Assembly (NCBI GenBank): GCA_007922305.1
Contig: ML677351.1
Span: 15,411,790 to 15,475,789 of the forward strand
DNA: 64,000 nucleotides
Reading direction: 5' to 3'
Origin: Dermatemys mawii
Taxonomy: Eukaryota; Chordata; Testudines; Dermatemydidae
Numbering within the stretch: the stretch's first letter is position 1; every line of letters begins with the position of its first letter. Below the pieces are notes generated by a model. That model saw nothing but the letters and a program-made list of their open reading frames with translations. It searched no databases and had not been told where the DNA came from. Positions 1 through 11,999 of this stretch are shown here, one piece after another. The translations under genes were made by a program, and so were the position numbers.

Positions 1-1885
1 TAAATGCTTTATTGGATTGGGGGCTCTCTGGGTCTGTTATGTACTTCGTTCTGCTTCATTAATGCAGATTTCCTTGCTAGTTCTGTCTTATGTTCAGAAA
101 AGAACCAGCTCATTCATATATATGGGTTTTACCAACAAGCCAAAGTTGCCCAGTTTTACATTTTATCTGTTGTATGTACCTAAATTGCATCTTACTGCTG
201 GTATCCAGGCATGAGCTGTCACTCCAGAATTGTCTAGCAGGAATAGCCCAATTTACCGGCTAATCGGGGCCTGCAGTGACATGTTTCAGAATGGTTAGTA
301 CTACATAGGGTCAACTAATAAATGCAAGACTAATGTAATGAACAAGCACATATGCAAGATTGCTGTTCTGTCCACTTTTTCCTCCTGCCCAATCTGTTTT
401 TATGGCAATGCCTATATCTGGAAGGGTCTATGTAAAACAGAACTTTTAACAACAGGTGCGGTCATGACTCATCCTATTTCTCTCTAAACAGTCCCAATAA
501 TTTCAATTCCTTTGTAAATCCTTATATAGAAGTCTTTCTCTGCCTATCTTTTTGTTTTCAGTTGGCTGTCCCTGGACTCATTCCTATTTCTGCTATACAT
601 TATTTTTTTTTGGTTGAGGTAATGAGACAGTAACACAGTAATCAGGGTGAGAATGTACCAGTGACTTGCATAATGGCATTATAATATTTCCACTCCTATT
701 TTCTATTCCACTCTTTATACATGCTAACTTTTTGCATATTTTTTAACTGACTGTGGGCATCGTGAACAGCTCAATAAAATACATAGGCTCACTGACACCC
801 AGGTCCTTCTCCTGAGTTGTTACAGTTAATTTAGAAATAAGAAAGATATAGAAGTATTTCAAGCGATTCCTTCAAATGTTCATATACCTGTCCCCATGTC
901 AACAGTGAATTTCATCTGCCCTTGTGCTGCCCATTGACATAGCTTTGTCAAGTTTTTCTGAAGTTCCTCACATAATTCTCTCATCTTGTTATCTTCAAAT
1001 ATTTCTACCTGTTTGTTTTCCTTCTTAGATCATCAATAAATATAATAGTTCTGTCACTAATGCAAATCCCACTGTAATTCTTCTGCTGTCTTGAAAATTG
1101 ATTTTTTATTTTTTTGTTTTCTGACAAAAATCCCCTGTCATCACAGTCTCTCTCTCTCTCTTCATTGTATCCCCATCTCTTAGAAAGCCCTCTTTGGTGT
1201 GTTACGAATTATCAGACCCTCTTTTGTCCACTGAGTGGTGGGTCCCACCTATGAGTTTATCCATTTCAATTTGTTCTGATTTTATATCTCCACTGATTAT
1301 TACTGTGGGTTTTATTCTGACTGGGTGTTATGATGACATAAGTTTTATCTTTATCTTTCCCCTTGGCCTCTTCCTACCTCTCTGCTCCTCCCCATGGGGC
1401 CCATTGTGGCTGGCAATTGTCCCTGGTCCAGGGGTGTCAACAAGGTACAGTGTCTCGACTTCATGCAACAGACCTCCTCTTGGGAATACCTTCCTGCTGT
1501 AGTCTCTCTGCAGCAGCAAGGGCAGGCCTGCCTCTCTCTTCCCACCCCATGTTGTGCTGAGGAGGCTCCCTTTTAAACCCCTCTTTCAACTGGAACATAT
1601 CCAGCGGGCCTGTCAGGATGGGTCTTCCTGAGGCCACAGTTGCTCCTGCATTCTTAACTGTACAGTGTGTGGTTTAGCCACCCCAATTGTAGTACCATGG
1701 AAGGCAAGTTCCAAGAAATGTGCCAAGTTCTTGAAACAAAAGCGATCATGTTTTAGATGGTTTTTAGATTCTGTGACAGTTTGTTTCACACCCATGGACT
1801 TGCCCCATTGAAAGCTCTGTCTCCTGCACAGATGGGCTTTACCCTTGCCATGGACAGCTCCCTAGTTTCTGAGGAGCAGAGTTGT
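1..1885. other. Intron, mostly unrecognised
   Basis: AT-rich intronic sequence. A CT-rich patch at about 1,145-1,165 and a more GC-rich stretch at about 1,370-1,900 are visible. The latter may be a further part of the L2 relic that follows, but I could not match it. Short open frames overlap on both strands and do not resemble a protein. Confidence 0.5.
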
Positions 1886-1889
1886 CTAT

Positions 1890-2830
1890 CATAGTCCTCA
1901 TCCCAGTTTCAGATGATTTCTTTGGTATCCTGCAAACAGGCTATTCAGTTCTTTGAAGATAAGGACAGAAACCTTGAATTGGACTTGATATTCTATGGGA
2001 AGCCAGAGAGCAGAGCAGATGACGATGTTCTTATGATAGTCTGTGTTACGTAGGAGACGTGCTCCTGTGTTTTGTATTAGTTGGAGTTTCCTAAGGGCTG
2101 GTGATTTCATGCCCAGGTGTATTACATTGCTGTAGTCCAACCAGCAAATGAAGGAATATGTTGCTGAGGCCCAGTCACTGTCTGACAGGATTAGATGTCA
2201 TCTTTTTGCCACCTGGAGATGTAGATAGTGTTTCTTGTGGACACAGCTAGGTGAGAGCTTAAAGGCTGTCAGGAATCACAGGAGTTATTGTAAACTGTGG
2301 ACTGAAGTGACCAGTTGTGGGAGTGTATTTTCAACCAAACCAGACCACACAGTGGCTGCAAACTCCTCATTTTGACAACCAGCATCACTTGTTTTGTGCT
2401 TGCGTTTAGATGAACAGTGGATTGATGTTGATCTCCACCAAGCACTGGGCCAAGGGTGATATCATATGTAGCAAAGACAAGGTAAAGCTGTGTGTCATCT
2501 GCATATTGAACACTTGAGTCTATGTTGGCTTACCAGTTCTCCTTAGTGGTTGCATGTAGATGTGACTAGCATCAGTGAGAGAGAGAGAATAGGTCCTTGT
2601 GGGACTCCAGAAGTGAGAGTTCTAGATGTGAAGGTACAGTTTCCCATCACTACTCTAAGGCTGAATCCAAAGGACTCAAACCATTTCAGCATATTACCCA
2701 CTCTGAAGAAGGTTACAGAGTTGCAGGGGAAAGTAGTATCTCATGATCAATGGTGTGAAATGTTGCAGAGGTCTAGGAGAATTAAAATGGACAAGTGCCC
2801 TCTATCCATCCATAGTGGAAAATAACCCAA
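1890..2830 (-). mobile_element. L2-type LINE relic (reverse transcriptase 3' half)
   Basis: Read on the minus strand, the sequence contains decayed reverse transcriptase blocks in the right order: an IDHEIL-like palm block near 2,735, SGVPQG near 2,590-2,615, YADDTQLYL near 2,475-2,505, and a thumb/C-terminal block LQLIQNTGARLL followed by LWLPI near 1,990-2,085. The last block, with the Q-N-ARLL-LWLP pattern, is typical of L2-clade non-LTR retrotransposons, not CR1. The blocks lie in different frames with stops between them, so it is a dead, 5'-truncated copy. The boundaries are approximate. Confidence 0.75.
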
Positions 2831-3134
2831 CATAGCCACTAATATGGTTTTCCATCCTGGTTTGAATCCACATTTTGCTGGCTCTAGGATGTTGGCTTCA
2901 ATTACATGAACTTGTATACAGCCTTTGTCTCGTTTCTGTACGAGCTTGCTTAGGGACAGAACGTTGACACTGGATGGTAATTAACTAGATGTGATGCATA
3001 TAGTGCAGGTTTCTTCACTGTAGATTGTATTATTGTATGTTTGAAGGAGGAAGGGAAAATTCCTTCCCTGAATTAGGCATTAACTATTTGGATAGTTTTT
3101 GGCCTATAACATGGCACACCTTCATTGTGCTCTT

Positions 3135-3690
3135 TGCTGGAAGCATTGTGAGGGATCACAGGCCTGAACCCAGGTCCAGGGATCCCTAGGCAGCACTCAG
3201 GCCATGGCTGCCACCCAGCAGCTCACCTCGGTAACTAAGGAAGGGTCCAGAGAAGGGCTAACTCACAGAGGGCCCCATCCCCAAAGCTTCCAATTGGTGG
3301 AAACAACCCCCCCTCAAAAAAATTGGCTACGGAGTACTATCTAAACCAGGAACAACAACAGGAAGTTGTCTGAGCAACTAGAAGAATCTTTGGCTGGCTG
3401 TGACTATGGACCTCTCATGCTTACCTGACTCTGGACACTGCATTCATCCTTGCTCCTGATTCCAGTCCTCCCATCCCAGACCCCAATCTATTCCTAGTTC
3501 CTGCTGTCCTGTCCTACTCCAGGCCCCTGATCTTTTGCCTTACCTCTGACACTGTCACCGGCTCTGACCTTTGGCTTGGTACCTGATACTGTCTTTGGTT
3601 TTGACCCTCTGCTCTGACCATTAGGCATGACTCCTGCTCCAAACACTATACCTGACTGCCCCAACACTGGGCATTGCAGGAATTACTTTT
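3135..3690 (+). repeat. LTR-family fragment with CTGACTCTGGCT-type repeats
   Basis: The segment from about 3,400 to 3,690 is a run of short imperfect phrases of the type 'ctctgac', 'ggctctgac', 'gactcctgctccaa'. The same phrase order occurs at 37.7-37.96 kb. I recognise this as the 3' part of an LTR family abundant in turtles (Ty3/Gypsy-type by recall). The 5' boundary is uncertain. A short C-run with GGTGG-AAACAA sits at about 3,296-3,320. Confidence 0.5.
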
Positions 3691-3699
3691 GATTTCTTA

Positions 3700-6354
3700 C
3701 ATTAACTTGGAAATTGATTTCAATGCCAGGGCATTTTAAAATTTTACAAATAATCTGTAACCAGGAGATCCTTTGATTTTCTAAACTCATTGTTGTGTTT
3801 CAGTCACATCTTCTTCACCACAATTCTTATGGATCAATGTACAAAGAGCAAAACATGTATTTTCAGTCTAAAGCACCAGTGTCCCTCTCCTCTGCTACAG
3901 GCTGCAGTGTGTCTGGCAGTCCTCTTGTTCTCAAATCCTTCATTGGAGCTGGTCCAAAAAATTTTGATGCAATATATTTTGTTGGAATCTGTGGATCTGT
4001 CAAAATTGAACCATCAAGGAGCCAGTTCGGGTTCAAGGAAATTCTCATGGAAATCAGGCTAGAACTCTCTGGCAGGAACATTTCCATACCCGTGTACACT
4101 GCCCCTGGCTTCCAGGTATACAGCAGTTTGAATGGAGTACTGCCCCAGAGCTGGGGCTCCATTCCCTTATGCAGAGAATCTAGAAGTATGTGGGTTTTGT
4201 TTTGAATCAGAACAAAACCAAAGTCTGAAATACTGAAATCCTCTGCAGAATGGAATTACAGTACCTTTCTCCATCCAGCTCTACTCTTCTCACAAGGAGG
4301 TTTCTTAGACATTTAAAGGGATTGTACACAGGAAAAGGAAGGGCAATTTTTCATGTGATATGCGCTATAGAAGTTCTCTGGCCTATCAAAGACAGAGAAG
4401 AGAGTAAGTAAATGTCTGCATACAAAAGGCCAACTGTGTTGATAGAAAAACATACTTTCTCCAGAGGAAGGCCACATAGGAGCTGCTATGTACTAATGTA
4501 TCAATTTGGAGCAGAAAGAGAGGTGAACTACCTGGGGAACCAGACACTGTAACAATGAAAAGTAAACAGTTTGCCTGAATCTTCAATCCAAATAGCAATG
4601 GCAACATATATACGTCAGGAAATATAAAATATGTTTACCCCATTTCTCAGATCCTATTTGTGTCTTTTACAACCTTTAGAGGCATAAAATCAAGCCAGCA
4701 CAAAATACTTGATGTTTTTGTAGTGCCACATTTTGTACAAGCAGATTTCATTCTCTTATGTACTTTGACAAGCTAAAAGTAAACTGTACCCATTTTGCTC
4801 AGTCTTACAGTCCAAACAATGATAAGCACTTTCCAGTCTGAATTAACTATGAAATATATTTGAATATATAGGTAGGTTTCTCAAATAGATTTGAATTTCT
4901 TTGGGCTAAGAGGTACTTAGCTTATAAACTGCTAGATGTTTTCTTTTACATAACTTGAAATTATATGCTGCAAAATTGTATCCACCACTGAGGAAAACAT
5001 AATATTTCTCATTGTTATCCAATCATTCAAGGATACAAATTCCAACACAGGTGTTACCAACCTGAGTGATAAAGACCCAAATGCTAACTTGATTTAGATG
5101 ATATGCTATGTGAAAAATGAAAAATAACTTTTTAAAACTTATATGTAGTTCCCTTTGTGCCATACACCTGAATAACTCAAGAACATGTTATTTTACATGT
5201 AATTAGCATTCATGTGTGTCAAAAAACACCTCTTTGAAGTGGTATCACAGGAAGGACATGATTTGCTAAAAGCACCAATATATGCAACTGTGCCATTGCA
5301 CAGACAGAGGAGATGCGTATATGAAGCTCCGCACCTTGTGAACTATGGGAGAATTCTAGTGGAGCACAAGTTAAGCCACTGAGGCTATTGATAGGTCCTC
5401 ACAAACTCAGATTTGTACTCCCGCCCCCGCGCTTGCAGTAAGAGTCTGCCTACACCTGATGCTTTATTTATGTTTGACTGCCATGGTCCAACAGAAATGG
5501 AAAAGAGAGGCCTCCAGATTGGCCACCTATAACCTCCAGCACAATAAAGCCTCTGTGAAAAATGGTTAGAGTCTTAACTAGAGGTGTTGTAAAGTTTACT
5601 AGAGGGGCCGGAACTGGAAACTCCTTAATCCAAACCCATTAGAAATTTTGTCTAAGGTTGATATCAGAGCCTAATCAGTCCATATACTTTTGATTTCAGG
5701 GTAATATCCAAAATCAGTGGGAGGCTAGTTTATTGATCTTATGCAGCCAAAATCTTGTGAAAACAGCAATTTTCATAGGAATTCAGTCCAAGATTATGGT
5801 GACCTTCTGAGATGATCATGAGAAACGTGAGAATGTTGCCATTTCTTGAACAGCTTGCAAGATTTTGGAACCATCGAATAAGACCCCAAACTCTAGCCCT
5901 GATTTGGTCTCAAGATCAAACCCTAATCTGGATCTAACACTGCCACCTCAAATAATCTTTTCTTAGAGATCCTTATAAAGGCAGGATATTATTTCCCATT
6001 ATACTGTAGTGCCAAACAAAACCATTACAAATGTAAGATACCGGATCCAGCTGGAGATAGCCAATAAAATATTCAAAATTACTTTAGACTTGATTTTGAC
6101 AAGTGATTTTATGAAATGTTTGAACTAGCATAATGCTTGTCTTTTGAGTATAATGTAGATCAGAAATGTCTGGATTACTGTTTGATACTTAAAGCTATGA
6201 GAAGGAGGACAATGTAAAGATGTCATCAAATATCAGATTCTAAAGGCCCTATTATAATCAAAAATAGTCCTTATGTAAGTCAGTAACAGCCTTTCCACAG
6301 AGTTTCCAGTTTACACTTAAGTTATTTAAAAAAACCCTTAACTTCTATTAGTAC
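3700..6354. other. Intron, no recognised feature
   Basis: AT-rich sequence without any coding pattern I can support. Overlapping open frames at 3,790-4,205 exist on both strands and show no family resemblance or splice context, so I treat them as chance. Confidence 0.5.
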
Positions 6355-7265
6355 TGATAGCTGTACTTGTACAGCACTTTTCATAAATGAACTCAAAGCA
6401 CTTTACAACTAATCAATTAAGTCTCAAATCATTATGTGAGGCAGGGATTATTGCAGTTTTACAGATATGGAAACTCAAGTATAGAGGGGTTAAATTACTT
6501 CTTCCACTCAGGGTATGGTTACACTTACAAGATTATAGCGCTATAGGTTATAGCGGTCCCCTTATACAGTAATATGTATAGCGCTATTGTATGTCCACAC
6601 TCAGATGCTCCTGCGGTATAGCATGGCCACATTTGGGGCACTTAATGCGGCATTAAGAGCAGCGCATTAGGGCAGGTATCCCAGCATTCAGCTGGGTGCA
6701 ACGTGCTTTTTAAACGAGGGGGGTGGGGGGGACGCGTTGTGTGTATGCGGAGGGAGAGAGACAGTGGGTTTTCCATTTTTCTGAAAGCCTGTCAGTGAGC
6801 CTCCGTTCACAGAAGGCTTTGTTTTCACACAGGCTCCCTTCTTAAACGTTTGCATTGCTTATCTGCGGAGTTAAGAAAGAAACTCTAAAGAGGTACTTCC
6901 GCATTCCTCCAGCCGAGGTCAAAACAAAGGGAAGAGATGTCAATTGCCTTAAATGGCTCTAGGCATCTCCAGAGATTACTTGTAGCGCAGTGGGTGTCCA
7001 CATTCTTGCTGTAGCGCTACAGCAGCTGCGCTACAGCCCTTATTCCCCATGCGGAGGTGGATTAATAATAGCGCTATAACTCAGCAGTTATAGCGCTATT
7101 AGTGCCTTGCCAGTGTGGACGGGGAGTAGGTTATAGCGCTCGTGGGGGCTTTATAGCGCTATAAAGTGCCAGTGTAACCATGGCCTCACACAGTGTCAGT
7201 AACAGAGCCCTGACTGAATCCTCAACACCTGACTCCAGTTCTGTGCACTAATTACTAAACCAGCG
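6355..7265 (-). repeat. MIR-type ancient SINE, split by a younger transposon
   Basis: The left part (about 6,355-6,510) has the MIR-like order: acagcac-tttt, 'caaagcactttacaa', 'ttacagatatggaaactcaagtat', 'gaggggttaaattac'. After a 675-bp insertion the right part (7,186-7,265) resumes with 'cacacagtgtcagtaacagagccctgac'. Removing the insertion rejoins the expected 'gtcacacag...agagcc' core. The strand is given for the usual MIR consensus orientation and is tentative. Confidence 0.7.
6511..7185. mobile_element. Harbinger-like non-autonomous DNA transposon, 675 bp
   Basis: The ends are inverted: the left starts GGGTATGGTTACACT and the reverse complement of the right starts GGCCATGGTTACACT. In both cases this is followed within 10 bp by a TATAGCGCTATA palindrome. 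A 3-bp TCA lies on each side (6,508-6,510 and 7,186-7,188), and excision restores a continuous MIR. A 3-bp duplication fits PIF/Harbinger elements, though TSD sequence alone is weak proof. The interior has no transposase. It holds several TATAGCGC(TATA) copies near both ends, a G-rich block near 6,717-6,732, and an 'agcgctacagcagctgcgctaca' palindromic region near 7,010-7,035. Confidence 0.7.
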
Positions 7266-7439
7266 GTTCAGAGCCTGAAACTCACCACTTCCCAGGGGGG
7301 TGTGGTCAGCTATCAGGTGATTAGAACCACCCTGCTCTTTCCAAAATGCTAAATAGAACGGGGTTCCTGGCTAGACAGAGGAAAGTCTTTTGTATGGGAA
7401 AAGGTCAAGAACCCCGTAGTAGACATTTCTCTCTCTTTA

Positions 7440-7710
7440 GGTGTGACACAGCACACATTACTATTTATATGACATAGCACTTTGAGGCCCCATTGTGCTG
7501 AATGATGTACATACGTAGGAAGACACTGCTCCTGCCTCAAAGACTTTACAGTCCAAACAAAGCAATTGTTACTTATGTAGCTTCATAAAGGTACACAGTA
7601 TCTATTCATTGTCTCTTCAGATTAAAAGTTCTTCAGGCAGGGACAATACCCTCTTCTAGTTGTACAGCTCCTGGCACAATAAGGCTTTGATGCTGATGGG
7701 TTTTTGGATG
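7440..7710. repeat. Two facing copies of a turtle-common LINE 3'-tail-like repeat
   Basis: At 7,485-7,555 the phrase order 'cattgtgctgaatgatgtaca ... cctgcctcaaagactttacagtc' matches a common amniote repeat in one orientation. At 7,620-7,705 'ttcttcaggcagggacaat ... ttgtacagctcctggcacaat' is the same consensus in the other orientation. A third copy lies at 15,560-15,690. I do not know the formal family name. Confidence 0.5.
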
Positions 7711-8650
7711 GTGACCTTATACATATATATATTTAAAATGACAATTGAAATGGCAAATGGTAGACTTTTTTATTCTGTTGCTTACAAGGTCCGATACTCC
7801 AGGAAGATCACAAGCAACACCAGACCTGTCATTCTTGGTGGTGCTCTCTTTCCCTGCTATTGTATCTCACTTTTTCCTCTTTTCAATGTGTGTGTAGCAC
7901 TTGCAAGTGTGAATCGATAGTATTAAATCTGCTTTAGTGATTGGCTCATGTGGGGCCTTGTAGTGATCCAGTCTGCTCTTCCGCTTCAACATGTCACTTA
8001 AGTGACTGACCTGGTCACAATATTTAATTGCACAGGAAGATGGATTCTTTAGGTTGCTCCTCAAAACTGAATCCTCATATGGCAATGCCACCTGCTGCCT
8101 CCATTTGACTGTTACTTTACAGAACTTTCAGTGCAGATCAGAACAGCACAAGTTGCTAAAACATCTTTGATAGATGCCTTGCCACCTCAGGACATACATT
8201 ACATTTTTTTGTATTTTGCATTAATTAATTCATTCAGGATTTTATTTTTTGTAAAAGCGAGAAAGCAGAAATACCTGCCATACATGGTAGTGTAACTTTA
8301 AATACCAGATGCATTTACAATTCATATTTATTTTTAATTTCCCCTCTTATTTCCTCCGTAACATAGGATTTTGATAGTATGTAATTCAATTGAATGATAG
8401 GGTGATAAATAAGGATGAGACTATAAAGTGTCAAATCAATGACAAAATATTCAGTTTGTTGTCTCCTGTTGTCATTTTAAATAACGCAGCAAATCCCACT
8501 TTAATGATTTTTTTATGTAAAATTAATCCTCCAAAAAAGAATACATTTAGTACATGTTAATCTCTACAGTCTTTATTTATATGGAAATCTTTAATATCTG
8601 CCATGGGAATAAAACTGTTAAAGTAAATACAGGATATTTATTAGTCCACC
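7710..8650. other. Intron, no recognised feature
   Basis: AT-rich sequence with no recognised repeat or coding pattern. Confidence 0.5.
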
Positions 8651-8671
8651 TATATATATATATATATATAT
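8651..8671. repeat. TA dinucleotide microsatellite
   Basis: A short uninterrupted TA run directly abuts the left arm of the inverted repeat that follows. Confidence 0.9.
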
Positions 8672-8989
8672 TCTAAAAGAGCTAATCCTAATTAAAAGCA
8701 GGTCTGTGCAGTTACTAAATTAGGGCCACTTTCTAGCTTCCATATGGGAGACATATGGTTGTACACATACATACAGGGTTGTAAGACCTGGTTTCTGTAA
8801 ATTATGTGAAAATATCTTCAGGTCATCTCTACAGTTCAGAGTTCATACTTTTATCTGGTGTCCTCTCATTTAAGGGCCATATTCTGGGTTTGGATTACAT
8901 CCATATGTCTCCCATACGGAAGCTAGAAAGTGGCCCTAATTTAGTAACTGCACAGACCTGCTTTTAATTAGGATTGGCTCTTTTAGAAT
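8670..8989. repeat. Near-perfect long inverted repeat, 89-bp arms
   Basis: The arm 8,670-8,758 is the reverse complement of 8,901-8,989 with two mismatches in 89 positions (about 98% identity). The spacer is 142 bp (8,759-8,900). Neither arm matches any repeat I recognise, and no other copy was seen in the window. The transcript of either strand could fold into a long hairpin. The very high arm identity, compared with the 70-85% typical of the surrounding relics, suggests a recent inverted duplication or ongoing arm-to-arm conversion. Confidence 0.9.
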
Positions 8990-10186
8990 TTAAAAATGCT
9001 CATCGGAAACTCCCCACTTTCCTCATGTAAATGTTCAGGGCTTAAAATCCCAAGTCTAGTTACACTTGTGCTATTTCTTATGTACAATATGCACTGGCGG
9101 AGTCTCTTGCTCTATCCTTCTAGATGCTTAACAGCTATTACTGTTAAAGTTATAACAGTGATGTACATCAGTGGGAGATCAGATTCCAGGGAATAAATGT
9201 TTTCCCAAGAGACTTAAAAAAATCCCCACCAAACAAAAAACAAACAAACAAAAAACCACAAAACCAATAATGCAGAAAACCAGCTGCACAACTAGTCAAA
9301 TTTTACAGTATTAAATCAAAAACTAACAAACCCAACTCATGTACAAATCAAATGATGAATTTACCAGATAATTCTATTTATACTAATTGTTTTAAATTAG
9401 AGATGATCCCACGCTGAAATTTGTATTCCAAATACCCGGAAAGGATGGACATGCAGAATGTGGAGTAGCTCACCCAAACTCCCATGTTAGTCCCTGACCA
9501 CAAGGAGCTGTGGTAGGCCAGCTTATTATAAACACTACCATTTGAATACTATAGGAATGACTCTCAGAGCTGGGCATATACATCGTCAGCAAATAAATAA
9601 CAGAAATGTACAATATCTGGAAGAACAGTATTTGCTGAATACTATTTAACACATGCACACTAAGGGCCCATAGCTGCCATTCCTAAATGACCATAGGTTA
9701 TTGTGTCTATGTAGTATTTGAAAAATTGCATATTGTTCTTTGAAGTGTTTTTCTGCAAATTTTCATTCACTACATCTTGTTCTTCTAGTTTAGTTTTGTT
9801 CTTTTCACACATTTTCCAAGCTTTCTCCTTCCCAGCTTATTTATAAAAGCCTTGTGGTTTCTTACAGTTTACTATAGTGCCCTGTGTAGCCCTCATATAT
9901 AGCTGCAGTTTGTTCAATGAAATGCTCAGTCCAGTTCCTTCTGAAGACTTCAGTGGGCAGAGGAGCAGACCCAAATATACCTAAGACTTACAAACAAAAT
10001 AGAAATGGCATTGCTAGCACAAACTACTTTGTGACAGAGGCAGGTGTTTTTTAATTTAAACAACTGGGAACCGTAAGTATACACTCAGAGGGTCTTCCTC
10101 ACATTTTTCTGTTGGGGACCGAAGGGGATATAACCATTTTAAGATTCCCAGTTCTCCATTGGCTGAGCCCCAAATCCCAGGGGGAT
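8990..10186. other. Intron, no recognised gene
   Basis: AT-rich sequence. A CAAA-rich low-complexity patch lies at about 9,225-9,270. Nothing else was recognised. Confidence 0.5.
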
Positions 10187-10446
10187 CCATGCCTACACTG
10201 CAACTAAACACCTGTGTCAGCTATCTCAGGCTTGCACGGTGTGGTTTGTAAAACTGCAATTAAGATGTTCAGGCTTGGGCTGGAGCCTGAGCTCTGAGAT
10301 CTTCCATCTTCCTGGGGTCCCAGAGCTCAGGCAGCAGCTTAAACCTGAAGTCTACACTGCAGTTTTACAGCCCGAGTCCTGCATACCTGAGTCAACTGAC
10401 AGGGGCCAGACATGGGTGTTTAATTGTAGTATATACGTGCCATGGA
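10187..10446. mobile_element. Foldback MITE, family shared with 40.6 kb
   Basis: The left end reads CCATGCCTACACTGCAACTA, then AACACC. The reverse complement of the right end reads CCATGGCACGTATATACTAC, then AATTAAACACC. Both are followed by a GTC-GCT/GTC-GCC type stretch and a 'gctcaggc' motif. The same layout recurs at 40,590-40,800. There is no transposase, so it is non-autonomous. The superfamily is not resolved because I could not fix a target-site duplication. Confidence 0.55.
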
Positions 10447-11067
10447 GGCCAGGATTGTCTGTGTATTGGCCATGTACCTCCAAACTGCTTTTTAGCCTCC
10501 CCATGTCCTCTCCTCCCTCTGTGCCAGGAAACTTCCAAAGATGTTATAAACCCAGGTGTTCCCACTGTCCCAGTCATAGGGGTTTCACATCATGGATGAG
10601 GAACATTCTTTAAAATAATCCTCATGTAGGAGGTAAATCCTTGTAAGAGTGAGAAAAGGACAATGCTTTAAAATGTTCCCTGTCTCCTCTGGCCTGTCAC
10701 CTCTCCAGTCCCAGATGCAAATCGTCTGGTTTTCTGACAAAAGGGATTCTGCAGGATTGGGGGAATATTTCTGGGGAAGCTGTTTCCATGTTTGTAGTTT
10801 CTCCCTTTTCCTGATCCAGTCCATCCCCACTATCCATTCCATTTGTGGAAACAAAGAGAATGCCGCAGTACAGGTGAAACGTGGCAACTTTTTTGTGTAG
10901 TTAGGTTGTACAAGTTTGATAAATGTTCTGGTCAAATTTTGATTTTTACTGTTAATTTTCATTTTAGCTTTCCAGCCAGTTTTCTTTTATCAATTTTACA
11001 TTCCTTCATGTCTGCCTTGTTGGGGGACAAAATGGTGTTACTGATTTTTCTACAGACTCATCAGCTA

Positions 11068-11187
11068 AGATGACCAGACAGCAAATGTGAAAAACTGAGA
11101 CAGAGGGAGGGAGGTAATAGGAGCCTATATAAGAAAAAGGCCCAAAAATCAGGACTGTCCCTATAAAATCGGGACATCTGGTCACCC
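11068..11187. mobile_element. Small TA-flanked MITE, 120 bp
   Basis: The ends AGATGACCAGA and (reverse complement of the right end) GGGTGACCAGA form short terminal inverted repeats flanked by TA on both sides (11,066-11,067 and 11,188-11,189). The interior carries 'aaatcgggacatctgg' and 'aggcccaaaaatcaggactgtcc', a layout I recognise as a very common turtle MITE. The TA duplication suggests Tc1/mariner-type mobilisation. Confidence 0.65.
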
Positions 11188-11192
11188 TATAA

Positions 11193-11883
11193 CAGGGGTC
11201 TCAAACTCGAATGACCACGAGGGCTACATGAGGACTAGTGCACTGGCCCGAGGGCCGCATGACTGACTTGCCTCCCCACTCGCTGCCCCCGGCATCACCC
11301 CCACTCCACCCCTTCCATGAGGTCCCGCCCCTACCTGGCTCCTCCTCTGAGCACGCAGCTCCCCGCTCCCTCCTGGAAAGTGCTAGGCACCACCAACAGC
11401 TGTTTGGCAGTGGGAAACGCCTGGAAGTAGGCAGGGAGGGGGTGGGGGCCGCGGGGAGCCTGGATTACTGTTCCTGGCCGCTGCTGCAGAGGGCTCCTAC
11501 GAAGCACTCTGGCTGGGTTGCTGCTGAGTCTCAGCTTCCAGGCGCTGCTGCTGTGGCTTCAATGAATGAGCTGGAGTGCGCTTCGCAGGAGCCTCTGCAG
11601 CAGTGGCCAGGAGCGGTAAGCCAGGCTCCCCGCCACCCTCCCACCTCCCTCTGCGTGAGGCTTACCGCTCCTGGCTGCTGCTGCAGAGGGCTCCTGCGAA
11701 GCACCGCCCAGCTCATTCATTGAAGCCGCAGCAGCAGTGCCTGGAAGCTGAGGCTTGGCAGCGGCCCAGCCAGGCAACAGAGAAGCCTCCGCTGCTGGCC
11801 CCTCCCTCCCAGAAACTGCTGGGTCGGGGCGCCAGGGAGCTTGGCAGAGAAGGGCTTCGTGGGCCGCATGCTTGAGACCCCTG
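11193..11883. mobile_element. Non-autonomous hAT element, copy 1 (691 bp)
   Basis: It begins CAGGGGTCTCAAACTCGAAT and its right end reverse-complements to CAGGGGTCTCAAGCATG. A perfect 8-bp duplication CCCTATAA flanks it (11,185-11,192 and 11,884-11,891), which is diagnostic of hAT transposition. Inside are 'atgaggactag' and 'cgagggccgcat' near the left and 'gtgggccgcatg' near the right. The GC-rich interior (about 11,540-11,730) forms a large imperfect palindrome around 'ggtaagcc...ggcttacc'. The open frames crossing it on both strands arise from this palindrome and are not genes. Confidence 0.85.
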
Positions 11884-11999
11884 CCCTATAACTTCAACAT
11901 TACATATCTGATGCAAGAAAAGCCAAGTTCTGCCTTGTAGCAGTCTTATTTATCAGACACATTTCATTTCCAATATATAAACATCCAAAATATACATTC

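Noticed and set aside
3790..4205. 136-codon plus-strand frame overlapping a 99-codon minus-strand frame
   Set aside because: No family resemblance, no splice or Kozak context worth trusting, and open on both strands.
7005..7040. Palindromic 'agcgctacagcagctgcgctaca' as a separate hairpin RNA gene
   Set aside because: It lies within the Harbinger-like element and is part of its internal symmetry.
11238..11940. Several overlapping open frames of 60-161 codons on both strands
   Set aside because: They lie inside the GC-rich palindromic interior of a hAT element; both strands are open because the sequence is palindromic, and no protein family fits.
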